The notes below the pieces were generated by a model. The model saw nothing but the letters and a program-made list of their open reading frames with translations, did no database searches and was not told the origin of the DNA. 61,338 nucleotides of DNA from Methanobacteriota archaeon (GTDB lineage Bacteria > Bacteroidota > Bacteroidia > Flavobacteriales_D > Sanyastnellaceae): contig PBNL01000054.1 in the NCBI GenBank assembly GCA_002723115.1, positions 1-61,338 on the forward strand, read 5' to 3'. Both the position numbers and the translations under genes were made by a program. Shown here piece after piece: positions 45,408-53,185 of the stretch (its first letter is position 1; every line of letters starts with the position of its first letter).

Positions 45408-45992
45408 ATGAATGAGAGTTTGAAAGAAAACACGATTTGGGGTGCTGGAACATTGGCTGCTTGCACTGGATTGTATCTGATTACAAACAGAATTACAGAT
45501 GGCTTTGAGGGAAGCTATAAGATGTACTTTGATTGGGAGCTTGAGATTGCCCTCATCCCTTGGATGATCTTGATTTACTCATCTTTTTATGGCCTTCTTG
45601 TGCTCGTGTTTCTCACGTCAAAGACTCGTGAGGATCTAACTAATTTGAGTTACAGCATGGTATTTTGCGCCGTTGTCGCTGCAGTGTGTTTTGTGCTGTT
45701 TCCAGGGGAGCTGGGCTATACTCGTGCTGAAGACGCTGGAGTGTTTAAGCCACTGTATGACTTGCTGTTTGTTCTTGACAAACCCACCAATTTATTTCCA
45801 TCTCTCCACGTTGCATTCTCCTACGTGGCTGTTGTGTTTTTTGTAGACCAAACCGCCCGTGCACCACTCAAACTCCTCGCCTGGACCTGGCTAATTGCAA
45901 TCTGTTTTTCAGTAGTGTTGGTTCACCAGCATCATGTCTTTGACATCTTTAGCGGACTGGCTTTGGGATGGTTGGCAAGGAGGGTTATTTAG
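45408..45992 (+). CDS. PAP2/AUR1-like membrane phosphatase or phosphotransferase
   Basis: 194 residues with about five hydrophobic helices. NLFPSLHVAFSYVA is the PAP2 P-S-x-H motif and HQHHVFDIFSGLALGW is the C-terminal H-x3-D catalytic motif; the first K-x6-RP motif is not seen, as in the AUR1/inositolphosphotransferase branch. It probably acts on a lipid phosphate in the membrane. The stop overlaps the convergent small ORF by 4 bp. A TAGCTTGT sequence at 45396-45403, four bases before the ATG, is a poor match to the -7 consensus. Confidence 0.82.
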   Translation: MNESLKENTIWGAGTLAACTGLYLITNRITDGFEGSYKMYFDWELEIALIPWMILIYSSFYGLLVLVFLTSKTREDLTNLSYSMVFCAVVAAVCFVLFPGELGYTRAEDAGVFKPLYDLLFVLDKPTNLFPSLHVAFSYVAVVFFVDQTARAPLKLLAWTWLIAICFSVVLVHQHHVFDIFSGLALGWLARRVI

Positions 45993-46162
45993 CCTTCTTT
46001 TTTGCTAAACCTTTTCATGATTAGCCAAGGCATTAACAAAGAAATCCCTACTATCAAGGTTGTAGAAATTAAGCTTTGTTCCGTCTTGTAGTTGATGAAG
46101 TAAGTCGATAGAACTACAATAATTAGCAATGCTACCAAAAGATATTTCGGGGTGGTTTTCAT
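45989..46162 (-). CDS. Small two-helix membrane protein
   Basis: 57 residues, ATG 46162 to TAA 45989. The translation MKTTPKYLLVALLIIVVLS has a first hydrophobic helix (about 7-23), then NYKTEQS and a second helix (about 31-49), and ends MKRFSKKEG; charges fit a hairpin with both ends in the cytoplasm. No homologue recognised. It overlaps the PAP2-like stop by 4 bp, as other convergent genes here do. A sequence TAGTTGTG stands three bases before the ATG. Probably real, but short. Confidence 0.6.
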   Translation of the reverse strand: MKTTPKYLLVALLIIVVLSTYFINYKTEQSLISTTLIVGISLLMPWLIMKRFSKKEG

Positions 46163-46163
46163 G

Positions 46164-46448
46164 TACACAACTAGTTAAGTTCGTGTAATAAGATAGAGCT
46201 AAATTTTCGAATTCGTTGCCGATATCTCGCTTCGCGAGAGTCGATGAATCCTAGTGGAAGCAGTTGTACAATTGTCCGTTGAGTGGACATTTTTAGATCA
46301 GATCTTCTTTTAAAAACCACAAGCCTCAGGTGCTGCGCATCTTTCTTCGCTTCGAGAATGAGTGAGAGCTAAGCGAGATTATCCCCCCTCATTCTCTCTG
46401 CTCAGTTGCAATGCAATGAGTCTTGTGGGTTGGAAGTGTCTCGCAACA
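46164..46448. other. Non-coding stretch with nested inverted repeats, candidate structured RNA
   Basis: No credible gene. An outer helix pairs 46317-46328 with 46417-46428 (CCACAAGCCTCA against TGAGTCTTGTGG, 11 of 12). An inner helix pairs GAGAATGAG (46354-46362) with CTCATTCTC (46388-46396), 9 of 9. TCGCTT (46347-46352) and AAGCGA (46371-46376) could pair across it. A separate small hairpin, TCTCGC-TTC-GCGAGA, lies at 46225-46239. The layout (long outer stem, large internal loop, inner stem, about 112 nt) would suit a 6S-like regulatory RNA, but I do not recognise a named family. Confidence 0.4.
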
Positions 46449-46470
46449 AAAAAGCCGCTCTCGCGGCTTT
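46446..46470 (-). terminator. Intrinsic terminator of tRNA-Leu
   Basis: On the minus strand an 8-bp perfect stem (46463-46470 with 46451-46458, AAAGCCGC/GCGGCTTT) with loop GAGA runs into a T-run, immediately after the tRNA. Confidence 0.85.
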
Positions 46471-46471
46471 G

Positions 46472-46553
46472 TACCCGAAGTGGGAATCGAACCCACACTC
46501 CTTACGGAACACGAGTTTGAGTCGTGCGCGTCTACCAATTCCGCCATTCGGGC
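46472..46553 (-). tRNA. tRNA-Leu(CAA)
   Basis: 82 nt. Acceptor stem GCCCGAA/TTCGGGT with a G-U closing pair, D-arm with GGCGGAATTGGTAGAC, anticodon stem CACGA/TCGTG with loop CTCAAAC (anticodon CAA), a short variable arm and T-arm GTGGGTTCGATTCCCAC. CCA is not encoded (discriminator A then CAAAG). Reads UUG codons. Confidence 0.96.
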
Positions 46554-46575
46554 AAATGGGGAGCGCAAAAGTACA

Positions 46576-47451
46576 TCAGAGTTTACAATCTCGCCACGGA
46601 GAAGTGAAGGGAGTTTCGTAATAGGATTTGGTATTGTCGAGTTCGCGAGACCTGCCTTCTAGCCACCTCTTTCTTTCGTTTAAAGATGTTTGGGATGCCG
46701 AGCCTCGGTGAAGCCTCATTTTCTGTGACGGCTTAAATGACTTCACTAAAGTTGTATCACTAGCTTCAGCAAGCTTTGAAAGCCTTAGAAGTAGTTCAGC
46801 ATCTCCAGAAACTCTAACAGGAAGAAATCCACCTGCTTTTTCAAATGCATCCCTTGAGTGTAATGCCTGGCAAAACCCAAAGTACATTGACTTCATTTTT
46901 TTTAAGTCTGGGGTCCAACGCTCCAAAACAGGCCTTACGCTACCCTCATTGCCACCTAGAACTTCAAGGTTGTGAGATAACCAACCTGGATAAGCCAAGT
47001 CATCCGGATCAATAAATGTTATGTGCGTCCAATCGTTATCGGCAGCTTCGAGAGCAGTATTTCTCGCAACATATGCTCCAGAATTTTCTTCAAGTTGAAT
47101 TGCCTTAACACGAGGGTCGCGGGCTGCTTGAGTCGTTAGGGCTGTTTCAGCGCCGTCAGCAGTTGAGCTATCGTCAACGATGATGAGCTGGAAGTTTTGA
47201 TGGGTTTGGGCTAAGACTGAATCTACGCATCCCGGAAGCCAGTCCAAATGGTTGAAGTGCGCACAAACAATTAAAACCTTGCTCAAGTCGTGGTTCACGC
47301 CAGACGGCTTAAAAACCCTCGCCAGACTTCTTGCTTCAGAAAGGCACAGTGCAGACTGGACAGCTGTGGAAATCCCGGTTTTTCTTAAAATTACAGCAAG
47401 CGGAATGCGGATAAAGCTTGGGATAATTTTATGAAAAAGGCTAACTCTCAT
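46576..47451 (-). CDS. Glycosyltransferase family 2
   Basis: 291 residues, GT-A fold. VLIVCAHFNHLDWLPGCVDSVLAQTH in part, LIIVDDSS and FIDPDDLAYPGWL give the nucleotide-sugar and metal site (DPDD as the D-x-D). A short membrane-proximal N-terminus (HKIIPSFIRIPLAVIL) may hold it to the inner membrane. The substrate is unknown. It follows the sulfotransferase-like gene by 3 bp. Confidence 0.88.
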   Translation of the reverse strand: MRVSLFHKIIPSFIRIPLAVILRKTGISTAVQSALCLSEARSLARVFKPSGVNHDLSKVLIVCAHFNHLDWLPGCVDSVLAQTHQNFQLIIVDDSSTADGAETALTTQAARDPRVKAIQLEENSGAYVARNTALEAADNDWTHITFIDPDDLAYPGWLSHNLEVLGGNEGSVRPVLERWTPDLKKMKSMYFGFCQALHSRDAFEKAGGFLPVRVSGDAELLLRLSKLAEASDTTLVKSFKPSQKMRLHRGSASQTSLNERKRWLEGRSRELDNTKSYYETPFTSPWRDCKL

Positions 47452-47454
47452 TTT

Positions 47455-48123
47455 TTAGATTTCGTAGCCAAGCGAGTGTGCGAAGTCTTGGATTTCACGA
47501 GTAAGTCCCACATCAATTTTAGACAATTCTTCCCAAGAAACCGGCTCCTTCCTGTTATTATAAACATATCGACGCCATTGAGTTATGGGGCCAACTTTGG
47601 GGTTGAATAGGGAGTTATTGGCACGAGACGCCCCTGTGTTGGCGCCGTGTCTTGCTCGCTTATAGGCGCTAGACCAATCTTCTGCACTCACCTCCCACCC
47701 AAGATTGCTCAAAATTGCAGGCTGAGTTCTCTCTAGGTCTTCTAGCTTCCATGTGTGTGACGCCATATCGACAGCGCGACTGTTCCAATCAAGCCAATGC
47801 ACCATTGCCCTGTGCATGATTTTTCGTGGCAATTCAGGTGAGTTTGCTCTGATGTATTTCCAGCTAGATTTATTGAATGTTGTCAGTGAACCAATCGCTT
47901 TTAGCGGGTGTCTAACTTGATGTCCTACGACGAAGTCGTCGTTTAATGTCGCTCCTCCTGGACCGTAAACCGCATCCTCAACATTTGCAACTAAGCACCA
48001 CGATGCAATTCCGTCCGAGCCCATTGCTTCGTGCTTTACGTCTTTGCCTAGTTCTGTGAGGACGGCCGCAAAGAAATTTGTTCCCGATCGTCCTGTCCCT
48101 GTAACTGCAATTTTATTTGGCAT
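47455..48123 (-). CDS. P-loop sulfotransferase-like protein
   Basis: 222 residues. The N-terminus KIAVTGTGRSGTNFFAAVL matches the 5'-PSB/P-loop of sulfotransferases, which transfer sulfate from PAPS; VVGHQVRHPLKAIGSL resembles the 3'-PB region with the R-x-P-x-x-A pattern. It could decorate a surface glycan together with the adjacent GT2. It overlaps the histidine kinase by 11 bp. The exact acceptor is unknown, and non-sulfotransferase P-loop proteins share the motif. Confidence 0.72.
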   Translation of the reverse strand: MPNKIAVTGTGRSGTNFFAAVLTELGKDVKHEAMGSDGIASWCLVANVEDAVYGPGGATLNDDFVVGHQVRHPLKAIGSLTTFNKSSWKYIRANSPELPRKIMHRAMVHWLDWNSRAVDMASHTWKLEDLERTQPAILSNLGWEVSAEDWSSAYKRARHGANTGASRANNSLFNPKVGPITQWRRYVYNNRKEPVSWEELSKIDVGLTREIQDFAHSLGYEI

Positions 48124-49627
48124 CCGTGTTTAATGTGATTCTGAAGGTTGTGCCTACCCCTGGTTCTGATTTTAAAAGCGAAATTTTACCGCCGTGGTAT
48201 TCTTCAATGATTCTTTTGGTGAGTGAAAGGCCTAACCCCCATCCGCGTTTTTTGGTTGTAAATCCTGGGGCAAAAACATTCGCAGCGTCAGATCGAGAGA
48301 TGCCCTTTCCTGTGTCCTGAACATCAACAAGTACGTTGTTTTTCGATTGAGAAACAGTTATCGAAATCGAGCCCTTTCCTTCCATGGCGTCAACAGAGTT
48401 TCGTAATAGATTTTCTAGAACCCAGCTCAAAAGGCTAGGATTAAACCTTGCTTCCACATTTGACTCACAGCCTTTAAGTTCAAGACTAACCTGCTTACTG
48501 ATTCGCGGCCTCATGTATGAAGCCGTGCTTTGTAAAGCTGCAACAAGATCTAGAGTTTGAAGTTCTGGCTGAGAGCCGATTTTGCTGAATCTATCCGTTA
48601 CAACGTGAAGGCGCTTGACGTCTTTTCTCATTTCGTCGAGTTTGGCCTTATCAACTCCTTCAGCTTCAAGAAGCTCAACCCAAGCCATCAACGAGCTAAG
48701 CGGTGTCCCAAGCTGGTGAGCCGTTTCCTTCGCCATGCCGACCCAAACCCTATCCTGCTCCGCCCTTCTGAACGAGCTGAACACCAAGTAAGCAACAAGC
48801 AGAAATACTGCAATGAGGATCAGCTGGATGAGGGGGTAGTATTGCATTTGGGCTAGCACGTAGCTGTCCTCAAAGAACACATAGCGCAGCCCCTCGACGG
48901 GAAGCCTCACCTCTAGCGGCTTGGCAGATTCAGACATGTCCTTTAGTCGGCTTTTCAGCTTCTCTGGCGAGTCAACCTCTTCGGAAGGGATGCCGCGCGA
49001 TTCGAGAATTTCCGTCTTAGTTGAGTCGGTTAGAATAACAGGAACAGAGGCGCTGTTTAAAACCGTCTCCGAAACGAAAGACGAAATCAGCTCTGACATC
49101 GCCTTCTTTAATTCCTTAAGCCGCAGGCTTTCGTCGTAATAAATCACATGACCCTCCTCTTCAAACCTAATTGGATCAAACCTAGACGCCATCATATCAC
49201 GCAAGCTATCGAACTCTGCATCTGAAGCCTCTGGCGGAATCGCGTCGCCAAGGTTTATTGAAAACAGCTTTTCTCCGCTGTTGTTGTAGATGAGGACGGG
49301 TACTGTTTTGTTTGCCCAGAGGTAGTCTGTGACAAATGTGAGGTCCATCCCGTCGGGCGGATTGTCAATAATTCTGTAGGCATCTGCGAGTCGATCTGCT
49401 TTTTGCCTTTCCTCAGATTCTAGCTCTTTAAATAGCTGCTCAGTGTAGTTTACTAATTGGGACCTCTGGGAAATTGCTTCAGTCCAAATCCTAACCTTTT
49501 CCCTCTCCTCGTTTCTAATTCTTCTAGAAATGTCGCTTGCAAACCACAAAGTTGCCCCAGCAATTACTGCTGCGGTAATAAGAAGAACTTGCTTCCACCT
49601 TTGTTTATTTAATCGTAAGCTGGGCAT
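48113..49627 (-). CDS. Membrane sensor histidine kinase
   Basis: 504 residues. A first membrane helix (about 13-30), a periplasmic sensing region of about 240 residues with no recognised domain, a second helix (about 270-290), then HisKA and HATPase domains. Phospho-acceptor His304 is in MAKETAHQLGTPLSSL, N-box is LLRNSVDAM, G-boxes are DTGKGI and GWGLGLSLTKRI. AHQLGTPLSSL is the Bacteroidota HisKA form. No response regulator is adjacent. It overlaps both neighbours: the PorP/SprF gene upstream by 19 bp and the sulfotransferase-like gene downstream by 11 bp. Confidence 0.92.
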   Translation of the reverse strand: MPSLRLNKQRWKQVLLITAAVIAGATLWFASDISRRIRNEEREKVRIWTEAISQRSQLVNYTEQLFKELESEERQKADRLADAYRIIDNPPDGMDLTFVTDYLWANKTVPVLIYNNSGEKLFSINLGDAIPPEASDAEFDSLRDMMASRFDPIRFEEEGHVIYYDESLRLKELKKAMSELISSFVSETVLNSASVPVILTDSTKTEILESRGIPSEEVDSPEKLKSRLKDMSESAKPLEVRLPVEGLRYVFFEDSYVLAQMQYYPLIQLILIAVFLLVAYLVFSSFRRAEQDRVWVGMAKETAHQLGTPLSSLMAWVELLEAEGVDKAKLDEMRKDVKRLHVVTDRFSKIGSQPELQTLDLVAALQSTASYMRPRISKQVSLELKGCESNVEARFNPSLLSWVLENLLRNSVDAMEGKGSISITVSQSKNNVLVDVQDTGKGISRSDAANVFAPGFTTKKRGWGLGLSLTKRIIEEYHGGKISLLKSEPGVGTTFRITLNTDAK

Positions 49628-50538
49628 TGGTGAACCTTAGTCGCCTTCATGTCACAAGCGCTAAATGTAACAACCACCTCATGCGAGCTTCTAGTAACAA
49701 TGTTAATATTTGAAATATTGAAGTCGTAAGAATATCCAATTCTCATGTAATTGAACACTGCTAATTGGAAAGAAGCTATTAAGGCGCTTTGGTTTCTATA
49801 CCCCAAACCAACAGACACCATGTCGTCATAAACCATCGCTCCACTCAGCTCAAAACTAGCCGGAAGTCCCGGTGAGTATCTAATGTTTGTCGAAGGTCTA
49901 AAGGTGTAACGACCGTCTAATTCTATCGACGTTCCTCCTGTAATTACAAGAGTCCTTGCGGTGGTGGATTCAGGCGCAATTGCCGAAAGCTTTCCCGCTG
50001 TAACGTTTAAAAGTGAAATCCCTCCGAAGCTTCTTTTGTCCTGATACCAAAAACCCGCATCAACAAGCGGAAAAACAAATTGTGTGGTTTGGTCTCCTAG
50101 TGCCGGATCTGTTGCAGTGATGTCGAGGTTGTTGAGGTTTAAACTGTATTGGCTTAATCCTAAAGAGAATCCCCCGCTTAGCCAACCTCCTAGAGATAAC
50201 TTTATTTTATGAGAATAGGCTAGGCTTGCTGATGTTGTGCCCCATGCTCCCGCTTGGTCTGTCTCTACCCTAACTCCTATTCCTTGGGTTGCTCTAACGC
50301 TTTCGCCTAACCTGCCTGAAAGGCTTAAGAATGAGTTCGTCGGTGCGTTTGGCAGTCCTACCCATTGATTTCTGTGGCCTAGCCTTAAGTCTAAGCACTG
50401 CTTGTTGCCTGCGGCTCCAGGATGGTCCATAAATGAAGTAAGTAGGTAGTTCGACCTTACTGGATTCATTTGTGCTTGTACCGAACTCGTTGCTAATACT
50501 AAGATGGCAACTAGTGATGTCTTCAATAATTGCTTCAT
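49609..50538 (-). CDS. PorP/SprF family type IX secretion membrane protein
   Basis: 309 residues, signal peptide (about 1-22, ending VQAQ), then the family opening QMNPVRSNYLLTSFMDHPGAAGN and a beta-barrel body with RLGHRNQWVGLP, ending with a barrel strand pattern. In Flavobacteria SprF-like proteins are needed for export of type B CTD partner proteins encoded just upstream. Here the upstream gene is such a CTD protein, with ATGA overlap. Confidence 0.93.
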   Translation of the reverse strand: MKQLLKTSLVAILVLATSSVQAQMNPVRSNYLLTSFMDHPGAAGNKQCLDLRLGHRNQWVGLPNAPTNSFLSLSGRLGESVRATQGIGVRVETDQAGAWGTTSASLAYSHKIKLSLGGWLSGGFSLGLSQYSLNLNNLDITATDPALGDQTTQFVFPLVDAGFWYQDKRSFGGISLLNVTAGKLSAIAPESTTARTLVITGGTSIELDGRYTFRPSTNIRYSPGLPASFELSGAMVYDDMVSVGLGYRNQSALIASFQLAVFNYMRIGYSYDFNISNINIVTRSSHEVVVTFSACDMKATKVHQCPAYD

Positions 50539-51515
50539 CTTATTAACGCTATGTTTCCTGTTAAAGGTTCAAGGTTTGCCGATAAGTGATTTATTTCTAT
50601 TACGTAGTAATACGTTCCTATGGGCGCGTCTTTTCCCGACACAGTACCGTCCCAACTAATATTTCCTACGTGTCTTAATATTTGCTGCCCCCATCTGTCG
50701 TAGAGGTTGATAATAGATCCCTGGTAGTAATCAAGGCCTGTTACGTCCCAGGTGTCATTTATCATGTCACCATTTGGCGAAAATGAATTCGGCACATTAA
50801 TTGGAGCGCCCACAGTTACAAGAACGTTGTCATAGTATTCGCAGCTTTCAACGAAACCGCTTACGGTAAACATCGTTGTTGCGTCAGGAGATACCTGGAC
50901 CGTGCTAGCAGTGGGGTTGTCTACAAATTCGCTTGGCTCCCACTGGTGTCCAATGTTTGGATCTGCTCCCACAACCTGTAATTCTGCAGATTCGTTATAA
51001 TCAATATTTGTTGGGCAACATGCGTCTATTGTTAGTGGGGTTCCGGAAACTTCTATTGACCATGTGCAATCAGCAGGCGCTGTTGTCGAGTCAAATCCAA
51101 ACAATACTAAATAGTCTGTGTTTGAATATAGGTCGTCGGTAATAATAGATGCCGATGATGCCACGGTTGTGCACTCTGAAACTGCCGTGAATTGTGTCGC
51201 ATCACAAAAGTCCAAAGCGTCAGGCAATACCACCATAACCTTCATTGGGTGGTTTCCACAAGAGTTTTGGACGTGTACCGACACGCCTTCTGTGGTGTTT
51301 ATGTATGTCGTGTGAAATCTCGCAACAGCCCAAGAATCACCTGTAAAACATGGTTCTACTGCTGAGCCTGTAAAATCCGCTGCGAAAAACTCTCCCATTA
51401 TTTCTCCAGATCCGCCGCACAACGACAAGGGGTTGTCGCAGGATTGGGTGTGTGCGGTTTGGCTTATAGCAAAGAGCGCTAAAAATGCTGTAACTTCTTT
51501 GAGATAATTTACCAT
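50535..51515 (-). CDS. Surface protein with gliding-motility-associated C-terminal domain (T9SS type B)
   Basis: 326 residues. Signal peptide (about 1-23), a cysteine-containing N-terminal beta domain, one Ig/PKD-like segment (ESAELQVVGADPNIGHQWEP in part), and the C-terminal NSFSPNGDMINDTWDV, IINLYDRWGQQI and PIGTYYYVIEIN of CHU_C. Its stop overlaps the start of the PorP/SprF gene, so the two should act as a cargo-partner pair. Confidence 0.9.
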   Translation of the reverse strand: MVNYLKEVTAFLALFAISQTAHTQSCDNPLSLCGGSGEIMGEFFAADFTGSAVEPCFTGDSWAVARFHTTYINTTEGVSVHVQNSCGNHPMKVMVVLPDALDFCDATQFTAVSECTTVASSASIITDDLYSNTDYLVLFGFDSTTAPADCTWSIEVSGTPLTIDACCPTNIDYNESAELQVVGADPNIGHQWEPSEFVDNPTASTVQVSPDATTMFTVSGFVESCEYYDNVLVTVGAPINVPNSFSPNGDMINDTWDVTGLDYYQGSIINLYDRWGQQILRHVGNISWDGTVSGKDAPIGTYYYVIEINHLSANLEPLTGNIALIR

Positions 51516-51519
51516 GTCC

Positions 51520-51527
51520 TAAAGTTA
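51520..51527 (-). promoter_or_regulatory. Putative -7 box of the CTD-PorP-kinase operon
   Basis: Minus-strand TAACTTTA (one mismatch to TAnnTTTG) four bases before the ATG at 51515, inside the 16-bp gap after the biotin-carrier gene. Confidence 0.4.
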
Positions 51528-51531
51528 GTGC

Positions 51532-52014
51532 TTACGATTGAACGAATTTCACCAACAATTCTCCCTTTTCCACAGCCAACCCGGCATTAGCTGAAACTGA
51601 TTCCACCGTTCCTGAAACGACTGATTTTATAACATTTTCCATCTTCATCGCTTCTAAAACGAGTAAAGAGTCTCCTTGTTGTACTGCGTCGCCTGGTTTT
51701 ACAAGAACGTTTAATACTTTTCCTGGCATTGGCGCGCAAAGCTCAAGGTCTGCAGAGCTGTCTGCCGCCGACATCCCCATTCTGTCGAGAAGCAGTGCTC
51801 TCTCGTCGAGAATGCTTACCTCCCTTTCTACGCCTGAGATGCGTACTATCATTTTGCCTGATGCGTCTGGGCCGTCTACAGCGCTGACCGAGTAGTTTTT
51901 GCCTTCGACATTTACCCTGTAGCTTTCTGGCGCAACCTGAGTCCAAGCCCAATCTTTCTTGCTAGCCTCACTTACCTCGACGACCTTATCGTCCCAACGA
52001 ATTTCCATTGACAT
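51532..52014 (-). CDS. Biotin carboxyl carrier protein (acyl-CoA carboxylase type)
   Basis: 160 residues. The C-terminal biotinyl domain (about 90-160) carries LVLEAMKMENVI with the biotinylated Lys124 and APMPGKVLNVLVKPGD. The N-terminal half is variable. It shuttles carboxyl groups between biotin carboxylase and carboxyltransferase subunits; the APMPG form resembles propionyl-/methylcrotonyl-CoA or decarboxylase carriers more than AccB. No carboxylase gene is adjacent. The ATG at 52014 is preferred over one two codons later because it lies four bases after a TAAATTTG box. Confidence 0.9.
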   Translation of the reverse strand: MSMEIRWDDKVVEVSEASKKDWAWTQVAPESYRVNVEGKNYSVSAVDGPDASGKMIVRISGVEREVSILDERALLLDRMGMSAADSSADLELCAPMPGKVLNVLVKPGDAVQQGDSLLVLEAMKMENVIKSVVSGTVESVSANAGLAVEKGELLVKFVQS

Positions 52015-52018
52015 GTCG

Positions 52019-52026
52019 CAAATTTA
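52019..52026 (-). promoter_or_regulatory. Putative -7 box of the biotin-carrier gene
   Basis: Minus-strand TAAATTTG, full match to TAnnTTTG, four bases before the ATG at 52014. Confidence 0.55.
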
Positions 52027-52039
52027 ACCTCTTTACTCC

Positions 52040-52047
52040 GACCTTGC
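52040..52047 (+). promoter_or_regulatory. Possible -7 box of hemW
   Basis: GACCTTGC, four bases before the hemW ATG. It is a poor match alone, but it differs by one base from the TACCTTGC form seen before pepP at the same spacing and is back to back with the box at 52019-52026. Confidence 0.3.
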
Positions 52048-52051
52048 GCAT

Positions 52052-53185
52052 ATGTCTGGTATCTACCTCCACGTTCCTTTTTGTCGCACCGCTTGCCACT
52101 ACTGTGATTTCCACTTCTCGACGTCTATGCAGGGTGTGGATTCGTATGTGGAGGCCGTCTGCGCCGAAATTGAGTTGCGGGCTGAGGTTTGGGGTGATAC
52201 TGAGTTTAAGACCCTTTATTTTGGGGGTGGGACGCCTTCGGTGCTTTCCGTAGCCCAAACCGAGCGCATCACCCGCGCACTCGCCGCGCACCTTCGGACG
52301 CCCGCCCAGTGGCGCGAAGCCACCATCGAGGTGAATCCGGAAGACGTAACGAGGGAGGCGCTCGAGGGGTGGCTGAAGTGCGGGTTTGACAGGATTAGCA
52401 TTGGCGTGCAGTCGTTTGAGGGGGCGCAATTAGAGTGGATGAACAGGAAGCACAGCGCGGAGCAGGCGTCTGAGGCGGTGCTTTTGGCTAGGAATGCGGG
52501 GTTTGCTAAAATTTCGGTGGATCTGATTTACGGCCTGCCCTTTAGGGAGGAGGTGAGCTGGGAGAGGACTGTAAATAGGGCGTTTGAGCTGCCGATTGAT
52601 CACATTAGTTGTTACGCCTTAACTGTAGAGCCTAAAACCGTTTTGGGCGCCTGGGTAAAGTCCGGAAAGGTTAAAGTGGCAGAAGACGAGTTGGTGCAAA
52701 AGGATTATGACCTGCTTTGTGGCGCTAGTGACTTCGTGCATTATGAGGTTTCGAATTGGGCTAGAAATGAAGAAAACAAAGCTGTTCACAACAGCTCGTA
52801 TTGGAGTGGGGCGGCGTATTTGGGGTTAGGTCCCGGCGCTCACGGTTTTGACGGCACTAAAAGATATTCTGTGGTTTCAAATAACCACAAATACATTGAT
52901 TCCATTTCTAGAAATGTATTGCCCGATGAGGTTGAGCTTTTATCAAAAACAGATCGATCAAACGAGCTGCTTATGACGGGGTTACGCACTTCGGAGGGTG
53001 TCGATTTTGATTTGCTTAAAACGATCTACGGCATTGATCACATTTTAGAAAACCAGGATGAGTGGCGCCGTTGGGTTGAGGCGGGCGCAATTATTTCGGC
53101 TGAAAAAAGCCGGTGGAGAATCTCAGAAAAACACTGGTTAATCGGAGATTCTATTTCGTCAGATCTTATTTCACTAAAACCCTAA
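52052..53185 (+). CDS. hemW: Radical-SAM heme chaperone HemW
   Basis: 377 residues. The cluster motif is Cys11-x3-Cys15-x2-Cys18 in HVPFCRTACHYCDFHFS, with the HemW-type phenylalanine after C-x2-C-D; YFGGGTPSVLS and DLIYGLPFREEVSW follow. HemW (once called HemN-like) binds heme and delivers it to respiratory enzymes. The first half (about 52200-52560) is clearly richer in G+C than the rest of the window. The 3' end overlaps the convergent T9SS gene by 20 bp. Confidence 0.94.
   Translation: MSGIYLHVPFCRTACHYCDFHFSTSMQGVDSYVEAVCAEIELRAEVWGDTEFKTLYFGGGTPSVLSVAQTERITRALAAHLRTPAQWREATIEVNPEDVTREALEGWLKCGFDRISIGVQSFEGAQLEWMNRKHSAEQASEAVLLARNAGFAKISVDLIYGLPFREEVSWERTVNRAFELPIDHISCYALTVEPKTVLGAWVKSGKVKVAEDELVQKDYDLLCGASDFVHYEVSNWARNEENKAVHNSSYWSGAAYLGLGPGAHGFDGTKRYSVVSNNHKYIDSISRNVLPDEVELLSKTDRSNELLMTGLRTSEGVDFDLLKTIYGIDHILENQDEWRRWVEAGAIISAEKSRWRISEKHWLIGDSISSDLISLKP

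Noticed and set aside
46406..46662. Open frames crossing the tRNA-Leu gene
   Set aside because: They run through the tRNA, its terminator and the end of the GT2 gene; no coding features.
51986..52429. Minus-strand 147-codon open frame opposite hemW
   Set aside because: Created by the GC-rich patch in hemW; the composition is Arg/Pro-rich and no family is recognised.
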